This document shows, in pieces, positions 24,576-38,100 of a stretch of 64,000 nt of DNA (position 1 is its first letter; every line of letters begins with the position of its first letter). The notes beneath the pieces were generated by a model. That model saw only the letters and a program-made list of their open reading frames with translations, made no database searches and was not told the origin of the DNA. Both the position numbers and the translations under genes were made by a program. The stretch is from Zonotrichia leucophrys gambelii (taxonomy: Eukaryota > Chordata > Aves > Passeriformes > Passerellidae): assembly GCF_028769735.1 (NCBI RefSeq), contig NC_088173.1:6593038-6657037 (forward strand), given 5' to 3'.

Positions 24576-25585
24576 TATAAGCCAATTTTCTCTCTTGAGA
24601 TCTAAGAACTAGCTTGCATTACCATAACATGATTATTTCTTCTTTTGACTTTTTTGAGCCTTTGGATGATGCCACATGTATTAGTGACAAGAGGAACAGC
24701 TCTCCTGCAAGTTTTGAAAAGTAAGATGCTCCTTTACAACACCTGTGAAACGCATGGCACTTCAGGAAACAGCTACTCAGTAAATTGTTTAATACCAGCA
24801 GTGGTATTTCCAGCTGTATTTGGTCCAAGTGCAGTAAAGATGGGAGATTAATTGTCTGCTAACTTTAAAAAATGCTTTAAAGAATGCTTTGCTTGTGAAT
24901 GTAAGTTGTGACTGTTTATAACTAGTAGAAATTTTCTTTGGATGAACCCTTTAATTAAAGTAATTGCACATTAGATTATTAGTCATACTCTACTTCTAGT
25001 TGGACAGGATTGTGCTACATTAAATTTTGAGCTATGCTCTTGTGTCAAAAACCCACCATTATTAATTAAAGAACTGCACCATATTTTATTATTTATAGCC
25101 CCACTTACAAGGAGCAAGATTGACAGGAATTTTGTTGTTATCAACTAATCATCGTCTTCGACACATAAGAGCTTCTGCAGTTACACAGAATAAAAACCTC
25201 ATGTTGGGACATAAAAAGAATTGAAGGAAAGTCATCCCCATCACCTAGTTCTTGAGGGGAGAAAGAACGAGCTCAGAGTTATTTTTGGTTTTGTGACAGG
25301 ACACATCAAACCTCCTAAAACAGTGGTGAGGCCCTCTGTCATGATAATAAAGACATTGCTCCCACAGGTCTGATATTAAAAGAAGCAGGTACTGACCAGG
25401 AATAAGATATGTTCCATTCCAGCATGCTCCATTTTATCAGTATTAATATATTATACGTTATATTGTGTTATATCCATTAGCTATTAGCTATTATATTGTA
25501 GAAATGAATCAATGAAAAACTGGAAAATAATCTTCAAAAGGCCCTAAAATGATGCAGAACAATTTCTCTTAGAGAGTTTTTCAAA

Positions 25586-25632
25586 TTTCTTGCTCACATA
25601 ACATTTTTCAGTTTCTTACTCACATAACATTT
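25586..25632. repeat. Tandem duplication, 26-bp period
   Basis: Two adjacent copies share CTCACATAACATTT and flanking bases, with one mismatch over the first 21 positions. Confidence 0.8.
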
Positions 25633-27412
25633 CTTGAAAATCAGCAGTATCATATGGAAATTATAAAACGTGAAGATCCAGCTACTTTCTAATGCCATTC
25701 ACATGTTTAAGGAATTTAAACTGTAACTAGGATGAGACACGGAGTTAGGGAGACTTTTGTGCAAAAGTATTTGTATTTCATCCAACCCACCATTTAATTA
25801 AAATGAGTGTTTTGGGGCAGAAATTTCTAGGTTTCAAAAAAAGTGAGATGAGGAAATTCTTTTGAGTTCTAAACAGAAATTCTATGCAAGGTGACAAAAT
25901 ATTTTTTTTAAAAAGAAAAAATATGGCTCTCAAAAATAGTGAGAAGAATTAGTTTGTCAGGGAGGCTGTGGGGGAACAGATGGGATGGAGAGCTGGGTCT
26001 CTTGTAACAGATTTTCCCATGTATGCATGGAGGGGTTGTAATATGAAAATGATATTCTAAAATATTAAAAATACTAATAAGATTAATAAATCTACATTTT
26101 AACAATTCTTACATGAAATATAAAACTACCTATCAAGTAAATCCAGTTTTTTCTTGAGAGTAAAAGAATCAGCTCCTCTATATTTTATTGAAAAAGCTAT
26201 AGGAAAAGGAATTTTAATTGTTTACAATAGGAAATCTCTGTGAAGATCAAGAGGATGCAGTAGCAAGAAGAGGCCTCTTCTTCATATATCAAAAGGTAAA
26301 AAGAAAAATAAAAACACATATTATATGTGGTTACTAATTTTATGCATTAAAATGTCATCCATCTGTTCTCTTTACTGACATCTTCATATTTGGCTATTGA
26401 ATTTAAGCTGGTACTCATAGAGGCCATCCCTGCTTCAGTGTATAAACTGGCATTTGCTCCTTTATTCACATGGATATACAGAATAATCAACTTTGTCTAA
26501 AATGGTCATCAGAAGCACAGTGTAAGACACAATTCTAAGTTTGGGAGTATGCAAAACAGAAATCAAATGGTTCAGCTTTCTGTCCTTGAATGAGCCAACC
26601 CATTAAAAATATTTCTACTTCAAAGCAAGCAGAAAGACCAAAGAATTCTAACATCCTATACAAGTCTGTATCCCAGGAATATTTTTAATTTTTTGACTAT
26701 ATTTCTGAATATGAATCAAAGTTAGGACAATTACTTACACCCAAACAGGCTCCAGTTATGCAAACAGGTGCTAACCCAGTTCTCCTCTCTTTATGTAAGC
26801 CAATTTCAGAGGTGAGGCACCCATGTTCAGCTAAGCGAAAGGAATTTGTGGGAACTATAGCTAAGACTGTGGGATGCTAGATACCCTGGAGGATTAGAAT
26901 TGAGCTAGCAAACAGAGTTAGAAAAGCTTTCCTGTGCTGTCTGCTTCACTCTGGGGCAGTGAACTGCAAGTGAAATTCGTCTTGGCTAGACAGTAGTTCT
27001 CTGCCTTACCTGACTGCTAAGTTGTCGCTTCTTACAATGTCACCAGAGACATTGCCTGAGCTGAAGTTGTTAATGATAAACAAAACTGGGCTGTTGAATG
27101 GTTTAAAAATGTACTTCTGCTTCTTGATAGAAAATACATGGTGTATTTTTTAGAAGTGCATAATGTTTTCGAGAAATATATGTTTGCTTGCATGAGAATA
27201 AACTACAGGGAGCCAGTATCCCACAGATTGAGATTATTTGAAAGAGATTCAAGGCAGGAGTAATTTGCTGGTGACATCTTTAAAAACCTAAACCATAACT
27301 AAATTGCAGATGAAAAGAAAGTGAGCTAAAAGTTCCTAGCCACCACAAATTCTGATAAGTGGGATTAGTAAGAACAAGTGCTTGAAAAGCCACCAGTGAA
27401 ATCCACCAACAG

Positions 27413-27488
27413 TATACATATATACATATATACATATATACATATATACATATATACATATATAATTACATATATATTTACATATATG
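27413..27488. repeat. Microsatellite (ACATATAT)n, imperfect at one end
   Basis: An 8-base unit ACATATAT repeats about six times and then degrades into ATTACATATATATTTACATATATG. The regular core makes it likely to vary in length between individuals. Confidence 0.92.
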
Positions 27489-28749
27489 AAATCAACATCT
27501 CTGATAAGGGTGTCTTCTAGAACTGAGAGTTCATAGTTAAATACAGAATGGGCTCATAAACCTCCACGCTGGGTCCTCTAACACTTTGCTTAAGTACTTG
27601 TCTCTTGGAATCAAATATCGAGGTTCTGAGCATTAGCTAGGTTTTTCAGAGGGCAGTGATATAGAGAAGCCTGATACAGGGGACTGCCGATTGAGTAGAA
27701 AATTGCTATGGAGAGAAGTGGAACCCAAAGCCCATTTTTCCTACACCTGCTCCAAGAGCCAGCATTTCCCATCTCCAGCATCTGTATTACTGTTTTGTGT
27801 TGGGGTCAGATCTGTATCACACAATCTGAATTAAATATTTGGATCCATTTCTGAGTTGCAGTAATGGAAATTCCCAATAATATCATTGCCACATAGTCAC
27901 ACAACCAAACACTTGCTGCTCACTCTTATATGCATCTGTTAGTGAGATTAGGCAAAGCATGGTTACTTGAAACTACATTCTTTCATGTGTGGCTGAAACT
28001 CCAATTAATTTGAAATTAGATTTTATGCAGTCACAGCATATACAGATTAAAGACTTCAAATTCCCTGCTTATCTGCTGTTTACTTTACATTCTTGTCTAT
28101 ACATGAATGTCAATGTTTCTACTTGAATTTACTTGTCTTACTTTAAGGAATAAGCAGCATGGGTTTCAGGAGGCTAATCAGCATGTCTGTTCTAATTAAA
28201 ATCAAAAACCATTGTCATTTTTCTCACTCACACATTTTAACCTGAACTCTGGTATTTTGATTTAGTTCTTTCCTTTTTTTCCCAAAAATCTGCTGTTGTG
28301 GGAATTAAACTGTTCAAGTTATATACAGACATGACTTTTTTTATTTGAAGAAGAATATTATTTGAACTTTTTCTCCTGATATTATTAGATTTTTCCTGCT
28401 AAGGTTTTATTTTTCTTTTACTAGTTCCTTCAGATTGATCAACTGCATGCTATAGAGGGGAGCATTTGGAAAATGCAAATTAGTGCAAACAGCATGGTTT
28501 TCCATGTAATTGGAATATAAATGTCACTGTATTCTGTTAGTTGAGATCAATTCACTGCACAGACACTGAATGTATCTTGGTTGAGTTTTCTGTCTTAAAA
28601 ACTCTTAAGATAAACTATTCCTGCATATTTGGGACCTTTCAAGATGTGAAAGTAATTCTGAGGAACAGACGAAAGCAAGACAGGTGGAAGCTACCCCTTG
28701 ATTCTAGGTGATATAGAGATATCCCTAAAATACAATTGTTCTGTGATTC
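27489..28749. other. AT-rich unique sequence with octamer motif, no gene seen
   Basis: No coding frame or recognised repeat. A perfect octamer ATGCAAAT lies at 28473-28480. Confidence 0.5.
28473..28480 (+). promoter_or_regulatory. Octamer (POU/OCT) motif
   Basis: ATGCAAAT is the exact octamer bound by POU-domain factors. It is followed by TTAG and a second GTGCAAAC-like half-site (28484-28490), within AT-rich non-coding DNA. A single 8-base motif occurs by chance, so this is a suggestion only. Confidence 0.25.
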
Positions 28750-29045
28750 AGAGCCCTACTATGGATGAGAAAAATTAGATTCAGTTGTCAGTTTTGCCAC
28801 AGACATCCTATATGACCTTGGACACTGCGCCAGAGGCACCCAGCCAATTGAAAACACAAGACTTTGAGATTTAGCTGGCATTCAAATTGTCTGAATCTGG
28901 GCTTTAGCCTCTCTGTGCCTCAGGTCCCTGTCTGTGAAAAGAAGATAAATTGACTTCCCTGCTTCACAGTAATATTGGAAGACAAATTCATCTGAGACTG
29001 TGAGGTAGTATTGTGAAGTTTGTGTAAGTATCTTTATAAAAATGT
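28750..29045 (+). mobile_element. Ancient MIR/CORE-SINE relic with internal insertion
   Basis: A tRNA-derived MIR-type SINE, recognisable by TTTTGCCACAGAC, TGACCTTGG, CCTCTCTGTGCCTCAGGT, CTGTCTGTGAAAAG, ACTTCCCTGCTTCACAG and a 3' part like GACTGTGAGG...GTAAGTATC. The order matches amniote MIR elements. About 77 bases at 28826-28902 interrupt the core between TGACCTTGGACAC and TTTAGCCTCTCTG. MIR elements are very old in birds, so survival at this quality may mean slow change or constraint. Confidence 0.72.
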
Positions 29046-30524
29046 ATTTTTACTTTTTGTTACAGTCTCCAGCATACAGTGGAGAACACAAGAACTGGAA
29101 TTATGATTTTGTCACTTGATAGAGTAAAAACCACAAGCCATAAAGTCCTGTTTTCTATTTCTACTTATTGTCCAACAACCAATAGATTTTGGTTATTGAT
29201 AATAATATGTGTGCATGACTTACACTGGATATGCATGCATATTTTATCTTATACAGGCATATACACTTCTATTTCTGCTGAGTTATGTGGAGGTGTTGCT
29301 AATGTAGGAACATTTATGACATTTGCTAATCAAAAATTATTCTGAAATTTCTCCTAACACACTTAGAGTTTATACATCACACTGAAGTTAAAAAATATGC
29401 CTACATACATATCTGCAGTAGGGCCTAAATATCCTGAATATCCTGGGTTCATCCCTTCTGGTGTGTGAGACCAGAGAATGGGAGACTGAGATCAGAATGG
29501 AGTTGCTTGGCATCAGCTAATCATAAGTCATGTACAGAGACCTACAGTTTTCAAATACCAGATACATGGCAGAATAGTCCTCTTAGACTTTCTTATTGTA
29601 AGAATAGACTAAATAACAAATTGAAAGTCCACTTGCAATTTCATGTTTAGTGGAGAAAATTAATGAATTTCAAAAATTAAATATCTTTTCCTATCAGGGA
29701 ATCTATCTGTTTTCTTCAGAATTTGATATGGAAAGAGTAAAGTTATCAAAATGTGATTTTGAGCCAGTCTCCTGCTCTCTATATATTAAATAAGTATTTT
29801 AAAGGAAAAAAATAACAATAACAACAAACAAACATAAGAGAAAGAGCGGCTATTCAAAGTTAGAAGAATATCAAGCAACATGAAAATATGAGTCAAGTCC
29901 CATAGAGGTACTAGTATTAAGACAAACTTATTCAGGTAACTACAGACAGATGTAGCTACATATGTAAATACATATTTGTGTGCATAATTATCCATATGCA
30001 CATATTTTGCATTTATTTTAGAAATGTGTGGTTTGGTTAAGGTTTGGTTAAGGTAATCTTAATTAAATATGTTTCATGTAAAACAAGGAAAACCCATAGC
30101 AGATAAAGTAACCTCCAAATTCCTCTTATTAAAATTAAAATTATTGCTCTCTTTCATAGAGACCTGTGGTCATTTTTAAACACTCTCAACTTTAGCTAAT
30201 ACTTGCTGGCATTTTTTCCAGCATTCATCAAGGAAAAACAGAACTATTTTCTCTTTTCTGTTTTCTGTTGTAAGGTCTTTATTTATTTACCATCTTCTCT
30301 ATTGGCATTTGAGGATGATTTTCAAATATTTCTGCCTATACACATACAGCTCTAGGAAAAAAAGTACTGTACTGCATGCAATTTTCCATCCACAGCTACT
30401 GATAGGTTCTTCCCAGTATAGTTGATTAAGAACCAATTAGTTGGCTGCCTGAAAATTGTGAAGATGCAGATGTACATTAATTGGTGTCATAGAGATTGTA
30501 TAAAAAAAGACCAAAAAATATTCT
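29046..30524. other. AT-rich unique sequence, no gene seen
   Basis: Short unrecognised frames only. It holds a low-complexity A/C-rich tract near 29805-29835 and an 11-bp tandem duplication at 30030-30051. Confidence 0.5.
30030..30051. repeat. Tandem 11-bp duplication
   Basis: GGTTTGGTTAA occurs twice in direct succession. Confidence 0.85.
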
Positions 30525-30634
30525 AAAATCATAGAATTATAGCATCCTTTAGGCTGGAAAAGATCTCTGAGTCCAAGTGCTAAACAAGCACTGCCAAGTC
30601 CACCAATAAACCATGTCCCTCAGCACCAAGCATT
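30525..30634 (-). mobile_element. CR1 LINE 3' terminal fragment
   Basis: The antisense CR1 3' end begins AATCATAGAATTATAGCATC and continues with GGCTGGAAAAGATC, CACTGCCAAGTCCACCA and AACCATGTCCCTCAGCACC. These are diagnostic 3' UTR phrases. Only about 110 bases survive. Confidence 0.88.
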
Positions 30635-33600
30635 ATGATCATACAATAACTGAATTTTAAGCACTTGCAGAGGACTGCAGTACCTTCAGCAAAAGAATAC
30701 ACCACTAATCACTGAATTCTGTACTGGTTTTTGTCTGGGATATGTTTTGGAATTGTGAGCAAACCAGTTGTGAAAACACAGGGATGTTTTCTCTGTTGCT
30801 GAACAGCGCCTACACAGCATCAAAGCCTTTTTGTTTTATCAGATTTCCCTGAGAGTAAATGGACTGGGGGTGCACAGGTGACACAAACAGGAAAGCTGAA
30901 CCCAAATGCCACAAAATACAGCATTGAGCTCAGCAATAAAATACGGGGGAAGAAAATGGGAGGTTTGGCCTTTGCCTTCCCAAACAACTATTACATGTGA
31001 AGAAGCTCTGCTTTCCTGGAAACAGTTAAACCTCTGCCTACCAACAGGAAGAAATAAACAAATTTCTTTGCTGTGTGTGTGTGGCTTTTGCTTCACCTAT
31101 CAAACTGCCTATATTTCAACCCACAAGTTTTCTCACTTTACCTTGCTAATCTCTCCCCCTCTGTGGACTGGGGGATTGAGAGAGCAGCTCTGTGGGGCTG
31201 AGCTGTCTTATGGATTTAAATGCTGACAATTCTAAATGGAGCTCCCTAAATTAATTGGAAATCAGTGATCTTTTACATAGTGCTGAAACAAGATGCCAAC
31301 TCCCCTATACATCAGCCTATACAAAAAATTATTTTTTGAGAATAGCAGAACTCAATTAATTTTAACAAAGTACAATTCAGAATGTAGCGTCAGAAGAGAA
31401 CATATAATCTTTAAGTAATGGAAGCTGCAACAATTTCTAACTTTAAAGACAATGCTAATTCTTAATTAGCTTTTTGCTCAACTGACAAAATGCTTGATAT
31501 TGTTTTTTATACTAGCTCCTAAGCTTAATGGGAAACTCTGATTAAATATTTGCTTCCTATAATTTCTGAGTTTGTTTCAGACTTACCTTATTTCGTACAT
31601 TATGGTTAGCAGTTAGCATTTCCTCAAAGTGTAAAACAAAAAAAACAAAAAACAAAGTGTAATGGTAATTTCAGAAATGGAAATTGTTTACTGAATCCTA
31701 CAGTGCACATGCAGGGAAAAATCTCCCTGAAGTTATCTTTTGCTTCTTCATTATAATGCTCTGATTACGAAAACTTCATTAATTTCAACCTTTTTTAGAG
31801 TTATTATTCCAATACGGATTTAAAAAGCAAGCAAAATAAAAATGTCAATTAACATTAACAATAAACCTAAATATGTGTGTAAGTACATTACAGAAAAAAA
31901 AGAGAGATGTGTATTTTCAGTGTGGAGTCTCATTTATTTACCTTAGATTTAAGCAGCATGCCAAAAATCTTATGTAAATGGTAAATGATAGCAAATAATA
32001 TCTGATGAATCCATGTAAAAACTGATTCAGTTGGCTGACACTAAAACTTCATTTTCTAGAGGGGAACAGTCCAGGTACATATAGGAGATTTGAAATTACA
32101 GTGAACCATATCAGATTTCACCCTACTGATTACCAGATCACCGCTTTGAAAGCAATTAACAGATTTCAGTATGGATTAAAATTAGTCCCTTAAATGCAGT
32201 GGCTTTGCATCACTATGCATCACAGACTGATGATTTTCTGCAACTGCTACAGAGATAATGGAATGCAAAACTAAACCTCCTAGCTGCACTTACACAGCAA
32301 ATATGCTTCTTTCTGATTGCTTTATTTGCTTTTGGAGCACCAGGATAGCCAGCATAATACAATTTCCTGTCAAACTACACTTCATAGACTCAGACGATAT
32401 TTTATAAATAGGTAGAAAAGGGTAGATATCACAGAGGAGTTCTTTAATTTGCTAGGTCAACTAGAGAAAATCAATTTCCAGGTGTACTTTAAAACTGTGC
32501 AATTGATAGTGAGATAATTGCTATTTTTGCTTTGTTTAAATGAAAGAAAACACTTTTGATTTCAGAAAATTAATTAATTTTGGCACTACACTTGAATTTA
32601 CAGACACTATACAAAGCCAAGAATTTCAAACATATCCATATCTATATTTTCACTGCTTTGGAAATGAATACAGGTTACATGGTTGCCAAAAATACTGTGC
32701 CTATTCATACTGTGTTGTGCAAGTTCTTTGATGTCTTCTTTGTAAGTCTACACACAGGAACATTTATTAATATCACAGTGGCTGTCAGAAAGGAATGCAT
32801 GAGAATGGCTTGCATAAGCAATGCATAAGTTCAGGTTTTGTCTGAACTTAATGATACTGTTCACAAGTTCAAAGTTGGATGTGTATGCCTTCACGGGGCT
32901 GAGATCTAAAACAAATTTTCTTTGTTTAAATAGGTTGAAAAGCAGCTGTATGGAGACTGTGGCATGAAAATGTTTTCTTTTGTAACTTTGTCTCCTTGAA
33001 GCAAGACAAAATGATAACTCTGGAATATTTGTTGACTTTCCGTAAAGAAAAGTCCCAGAATTCTAGCTGTACCTGGTACTTTGAGGAGCAAAGGAAGTTA
33101 ACACAGTCATGCTCAATCAGAAGTGAGTTTCACTTCATGTTTCCATGTAATATAAATTCCTACTTTTTTTATCAAATTATGAAATTTAAAGTCCTATAGT
33201 GAAATCAGGGTAGTGGGCTGTGGAACAACACAAATGAGTGATAGACCTTGTTATTAAAGGCATAAAAGACTTTGTAACCTCTGCTGTGTATTTATTGACT
33301 GCTATTGTGAAGAACTCAACTTCTGACTTCTAGGCATAACTTTAATTCTGAACTTTTAAAATTCCTGGGACTGTCATGTCATTACTTGCAAAAATTCCTT
33401 TGCAAGTATTGTGTATGCACAAGTGTCTAAATCTCCAGATATATCAGAAAGGATCTATTAAAAAAAGATAAGAGCAAGAGACCACATAGGAGACTCAAAA
33501 AATGCATACATCGAAAAAACCCTCAAATGCAGTAGCTGTATTCTCAGATTTGAAGAGGAGCTTTCTCAACATGATTATAGAAACAGTCATTCAGAAGGTC

Positions 33601-35078
33601 TGCCATGTAGAAAAGTAAGACTAAAATGATTGGTTTGCTGCAAGTAGGTGATACTTTGATCCTCAAGAAATCAGAGAGCTCAACTCAAATTCATATCTTA
33701 ATCATGATTGACTTGAGGGGGATAGCAAGCCTAAGAAATACAATACACAACTGGGTTTTCATTATTTGTCCAGAATCTTATGTATTTTCTTTGAAATGAC
33801 CTCAAAAAGTATTACATTCCATGAGCAAAAGCCAGTTTAGTGGTACTATGCATTATTATTCTTCATAGCTGCCAGGAGGAAACCCGTTAACAACACAGAT
33901 AACTAGATTGGCTTGGCAAAATTCATGGAAGTAACCATGAAATGGCTGGATATGATACTCACATCAACTGGAAGAGTCATGGGCTTGCTCCTCAATAGGC
34001 AGTGTTCTTGGGAAGTTGTAAGGTCTTGTAAGCAGTACTAATCTTGTAAAGCAAATAATGTCCCTATATTTAAATACTATTTCAAGAAAGGATTTCTTAA
34101 AATCCATGATATCCATTCAGGTGGTAGTTCTATGCACTCCTGGTCAGTGTCAGAAAACCTCATTCCTGAGAGGTGATGACTTTATGCCTGAAGAGTCTAG
34201 CATGTACACTGGAGGCCCTAAACAGCAAGCCCAGAATAAAAGCTTTTCCATCTTCCACCTCCTGCAGAATGGGATCAAATTGGCAAAATTATTGCCACTG
34301 CTATTCCTCATCATGCCACTTTTGGCTCTTCATTTATCTTTTTCTCTGCAGATACCGTTAACTCAGCAACTGCTTATATGTAAAGTTTTAACAGAAATAT
34401 TCTCATTATGAACCAGAAATCTTTAGGCACTTGATAAGGAATGAGTGGGAAACAGCAAGCAGAGAGTTTTCCTTGGGTATGTTTTCCTGGGGTATGTTTT
34501 TTCCCTCAGTTTTTGACATGAGCTAGAGGCTTTATTCAAAGCATCGTATTTCATAGCTGTTTAATGCCTGATGGATCCTGCCTATGGGTTTGTTTAATCC
34601 CTTTTTGAGTTCATATTTTTGAGCTTCACAACATTCTCTGGCAAAAAATTTAAATGACACATCAGGTGAAAAATGCTTCATCTTATTACTGCTTCAAGCC
34701 TGATACATAATAATTTGATTTTGAACTCACTGGTTCTCGAGCTATCAGAGTTATTAATCACCCTGCCTTCTTGATATTTGTGATTCAATATTCTTCATAC
34801 ACTCACTTGCTTTTTTCTTCTTTAGCAGATTCAAGTACCTAATCTATCTAACCTTTCTAACCTGTCTATGTGTTTAAAACATTTAGTGCTTCCAACCAAT
34901 TTTTCTGATACTTTCAGTCTTTGAATTACTTCAGATTATTCTGTGTAATTTTGAATTTTCATTTAGAAAGCTGCACAGCATGATCTGTGTATCTTTGTCT
35001 TGTACATAATGGTTGATGTAGAGCTCATCATGGCTCATGTACAGTCTCAGCTGGTTTACATTCATAGTTTGAGTAATT
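30635..35078. other. AT-rich unique sequence, no gene seen
   Basis: Open frames up to 117 codons (+, 34058-34411) show no recognised domain. A degenerate 16-bp duplication containing GGGTATGTTTT occurs at about 34471-34503. No transposon is recognised. Confidence 0.5.
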
Positions 35079-35182
35079 TCAGAACAAAGAAGAGCAATGA
35101 AGGTGGTGAAGGGTCTGGACCATGAGACTCACAAGGAGCATCTGGGGCAGCTGGAGTTTTTTATGCTGGAGGAAAGGAGGTA
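35079..35182 (+). mobile_element. CR1 LINE ORF2 C-terminal fragment
   Basis: About 100 bases match the CR1 ORF2 3' part: ATGAAGGTGGTGAAGGGTCT, CTCACAAGGAGCATCTGG and GGAGGAAAGGAGG correspond to the KMVKGLE...SYEE.LRELGLF.LEKRR region. Both ends stop abruptly, and no CR1 3' tail follows. Confidence 0.78.
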
Positions 35183-38100
35183 GTATCTTATAAAACAATC
35201 TTAGAAAATTTTACTACTCAAGCATGCATGCATTCTGTATTCCATAAGGCCAGGTGATCCCATAAAAAGGGATAAACTATGGCATTTATCTGTCTTCAAG
35301 GAAAAGTGACTCCCAAGAAAACCCATTTGACAAGGGATCAGCGGTGAACACTTCACAGCATGAGGACATCTTTCTACTTTGTTCAGTAGGTACATCTTCA
35401 TTCAGCAGGTAAGCTGCTATCTTTTCCTATAATTGTGTGAAAAGCCAGGACTGTTGCTGCAAAACAGAAAACAAAAGTAAGTGGTGCCCCAGACCCTTCA
35501 CCAAAAAACAAGTTTCATTCATTAGTTGTACAGGCCTTAACCTAAATGTAAAATACAGGCACAGGGCAGAATTTATAGAATTGTTTAGCTAACTTGGAAA
35601 TCTAAATTCATATTTTTTCAAAATAATGTGAAATTGCTAATAATGTGAAATTGCTAGAGTAACTATCTTTAAATAATAGAAAAAATATACAAAAAACCCT
35701 GCACTAATGGAAAAAAATTGGCAGCAAGCTTTTTTTTTTTTCTAACATTTCTATGTTTGTTTAGGACAATGAGCTCAGCATCATGAAATCTTGTCAAAAG
35801 GCTTAAGCTTTCAAAAAGAAATAAACATTGAAGACACTATGGTATGACTTGAACATATATGTTAGTCTACTAGGCAAAACAGAGCTCCCCTGCGCACTAA
35901 AAGAAAGGACAAATACTTCAAATTTGTTCTTCCCTTCTTTTCTCTTCATAGTATTGGGGAAGACAGAGAAGTTCAATCTTTGAAAACAAAGTGATGCTGT
36001 ACCTCAGTCCTAGAAAAGCTGTGTTATAATCAGGTTAAACCGTCTGTTGACTGTAACCTACACAGCTTCACTTACAAGGCACAGAATAGAGGAGAATTAT
36101 TCATTTAAATGATGCCTTACTTTATTTTTGCAATCTATTTATGTTTATAAATGTTACTGAAGCTTGCACTGCTGCATCTAGGCATGAAAATTTTGTCACC
36201 AAAGTCAGCATCTTCATTTCAGTAACAATAGTCTTCATAATGATTGCAACAGGGTTAATAATACACGATTCTGAGCTATAAAAAAATCTAACAGCATAGA
36301 ATCAACACTGATAATACAAACCAAATACAATTCAAACACAATTAATTAAACTATTTTTTTACAGTAGACCACACTTCAATTTACTTAATTTAGTCACAAA
36401 AAATCTCAGAGCATAATTAAATTTAGACCTTTTCAAAATTAACTTATGACTAAACATGTGGAGGGCAGTAAACAACAAAAAAAGCTCTTACTGAATCCCA
36501 AGAAAACAATACAAAAGTTCAGATTTATTCAAATATTTGCTTCTAACTCTAAAAAACTGACTCTATAGAAACAATATTCTGAATTATTATTTTTGCAGTT
36601 ACTAAGTAACTTAAATATCAAATTCATAATACTTTTTGTTAATTAATCCCCTTTTAGGTCCAAAATGAATGGTTCCAAAATGAAAATTAACAATGTGGTT
36701 TTGATAGAAGAGAATTGTCTAAAAATATAGATATTTAACTGAGAATGTGTTTAATAAACCATTTAGGAGATTTTTTTGTGTCTATGCTATTACACATTAC
36801 ATTAAAAATATGCTTTTTCATGAAGAACTGCAACTCAAAAACAATTATCTGCATTCTGTATGTACTACAATAACCAGAAGAAGTGTATTTTTGTTCAAAG
36901 CTCTCACAGAGGCCTGTGTTTTGTTTTCCCTACCCTGTTCCCTCTGTTTTTCCTTTTTATATTTTCCCTGTAGTGTGCAGAACCAAAATCAAGAAAGGTT
37001 AATTCCTACAAAAAAGTTAAGTGCTACCAATCTACTCCTGGCTGGAAAACCACTATAAGAGTTCATACACTGTGTCAGCTTACTTGGCAGAAATAATGAG
37101 AATATCTGGCACTTACTAAATGTTAAGAATAGGTCAACTTCCTTCTTAAAACAAAAAGCATTGACCCTAAAACCACTGCAAGAACCATGGAGCTGATGAA
37201 CAGCCTGGAAGCATTTACATTCTTTTTATTTCATCTCTCTTAAGAACCAGCAGATACAGTGCATTAAATTCATACTGCTAAATTCTTACATTTATATTTT
37301 AGACCACAAGATTTGCTGTTTAAAGTCAGGAACTGCCTCCAGGGAGAATGATGGATTCTCGACTACTCACAGTGACTGACTCCTGCTCACTTATTAAGCA
37401 TTACAAAGGCTTACCTTGTAAGAATGATAGCTAAGATCTTTAAAGATAGCAGTTAAAAAAGTATCTTAGAAGCTACTTATACCAGGTACACACACTAATT
37501 TCCCAAGTTGCCAGCAGCAGCTCATTTTAGTAACACAAAACTGTATTAAAAAGAGGACTAAAAAGATTGTTGCTTGAAATGAAAATGTGTTCTATATTTT
37601 TTTTCCAATCCCATTTTCAAAGAATAAAATAAAGCTTCCATATTCATAATTACATGTCTGCATCCTTTTTGAAAGGGTAGATTTTTGTTGCACTGAAGTC
37701 AGCTGGTATTTTTTGTTAACTTGAATTTAATCAGAATTAGAACTCCAAACCCTGCCTCTCCCTCTCACCCTTCCAGTTCCATTTACTCTGCAATAACTTT
37801 CTGCCTCATAAATAGTATTTAAATGTATGCAAAACTGCCTCTTAATTCTTTTAACAAAACAAAAATCACATTTCTGAAATAACAGTAAAGCAACTTTCAT
37901 ACATGTGCTAACAAGTCAAGTAAGAATCAGCACAAACCAGTAGTGAACATCAAATCCTAGATAATGACTAAATAAATAGATTAAATTTTTGAATTTTTAG
38001 TGGTCTAAAATTATATTCTTATGAACAACTTTGGGCCATGTTTTCTTACAGAAATTCCCTATCAAGTGTCTAACTTGGACATACCTCAGCAAATGTGTGC

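Larger units (their letters stand above)
23259..27412. other. AT-rich unique sequence, no gene seen
   Basis: Open frames are at most about 70 codons and unrecognised. Small tandem duplications occur at 24541-24575 and 25586-25632. An octamer-like ATGCAAAC lies at 26758-26765. No transposon is recognised. Confidence 0.5.
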
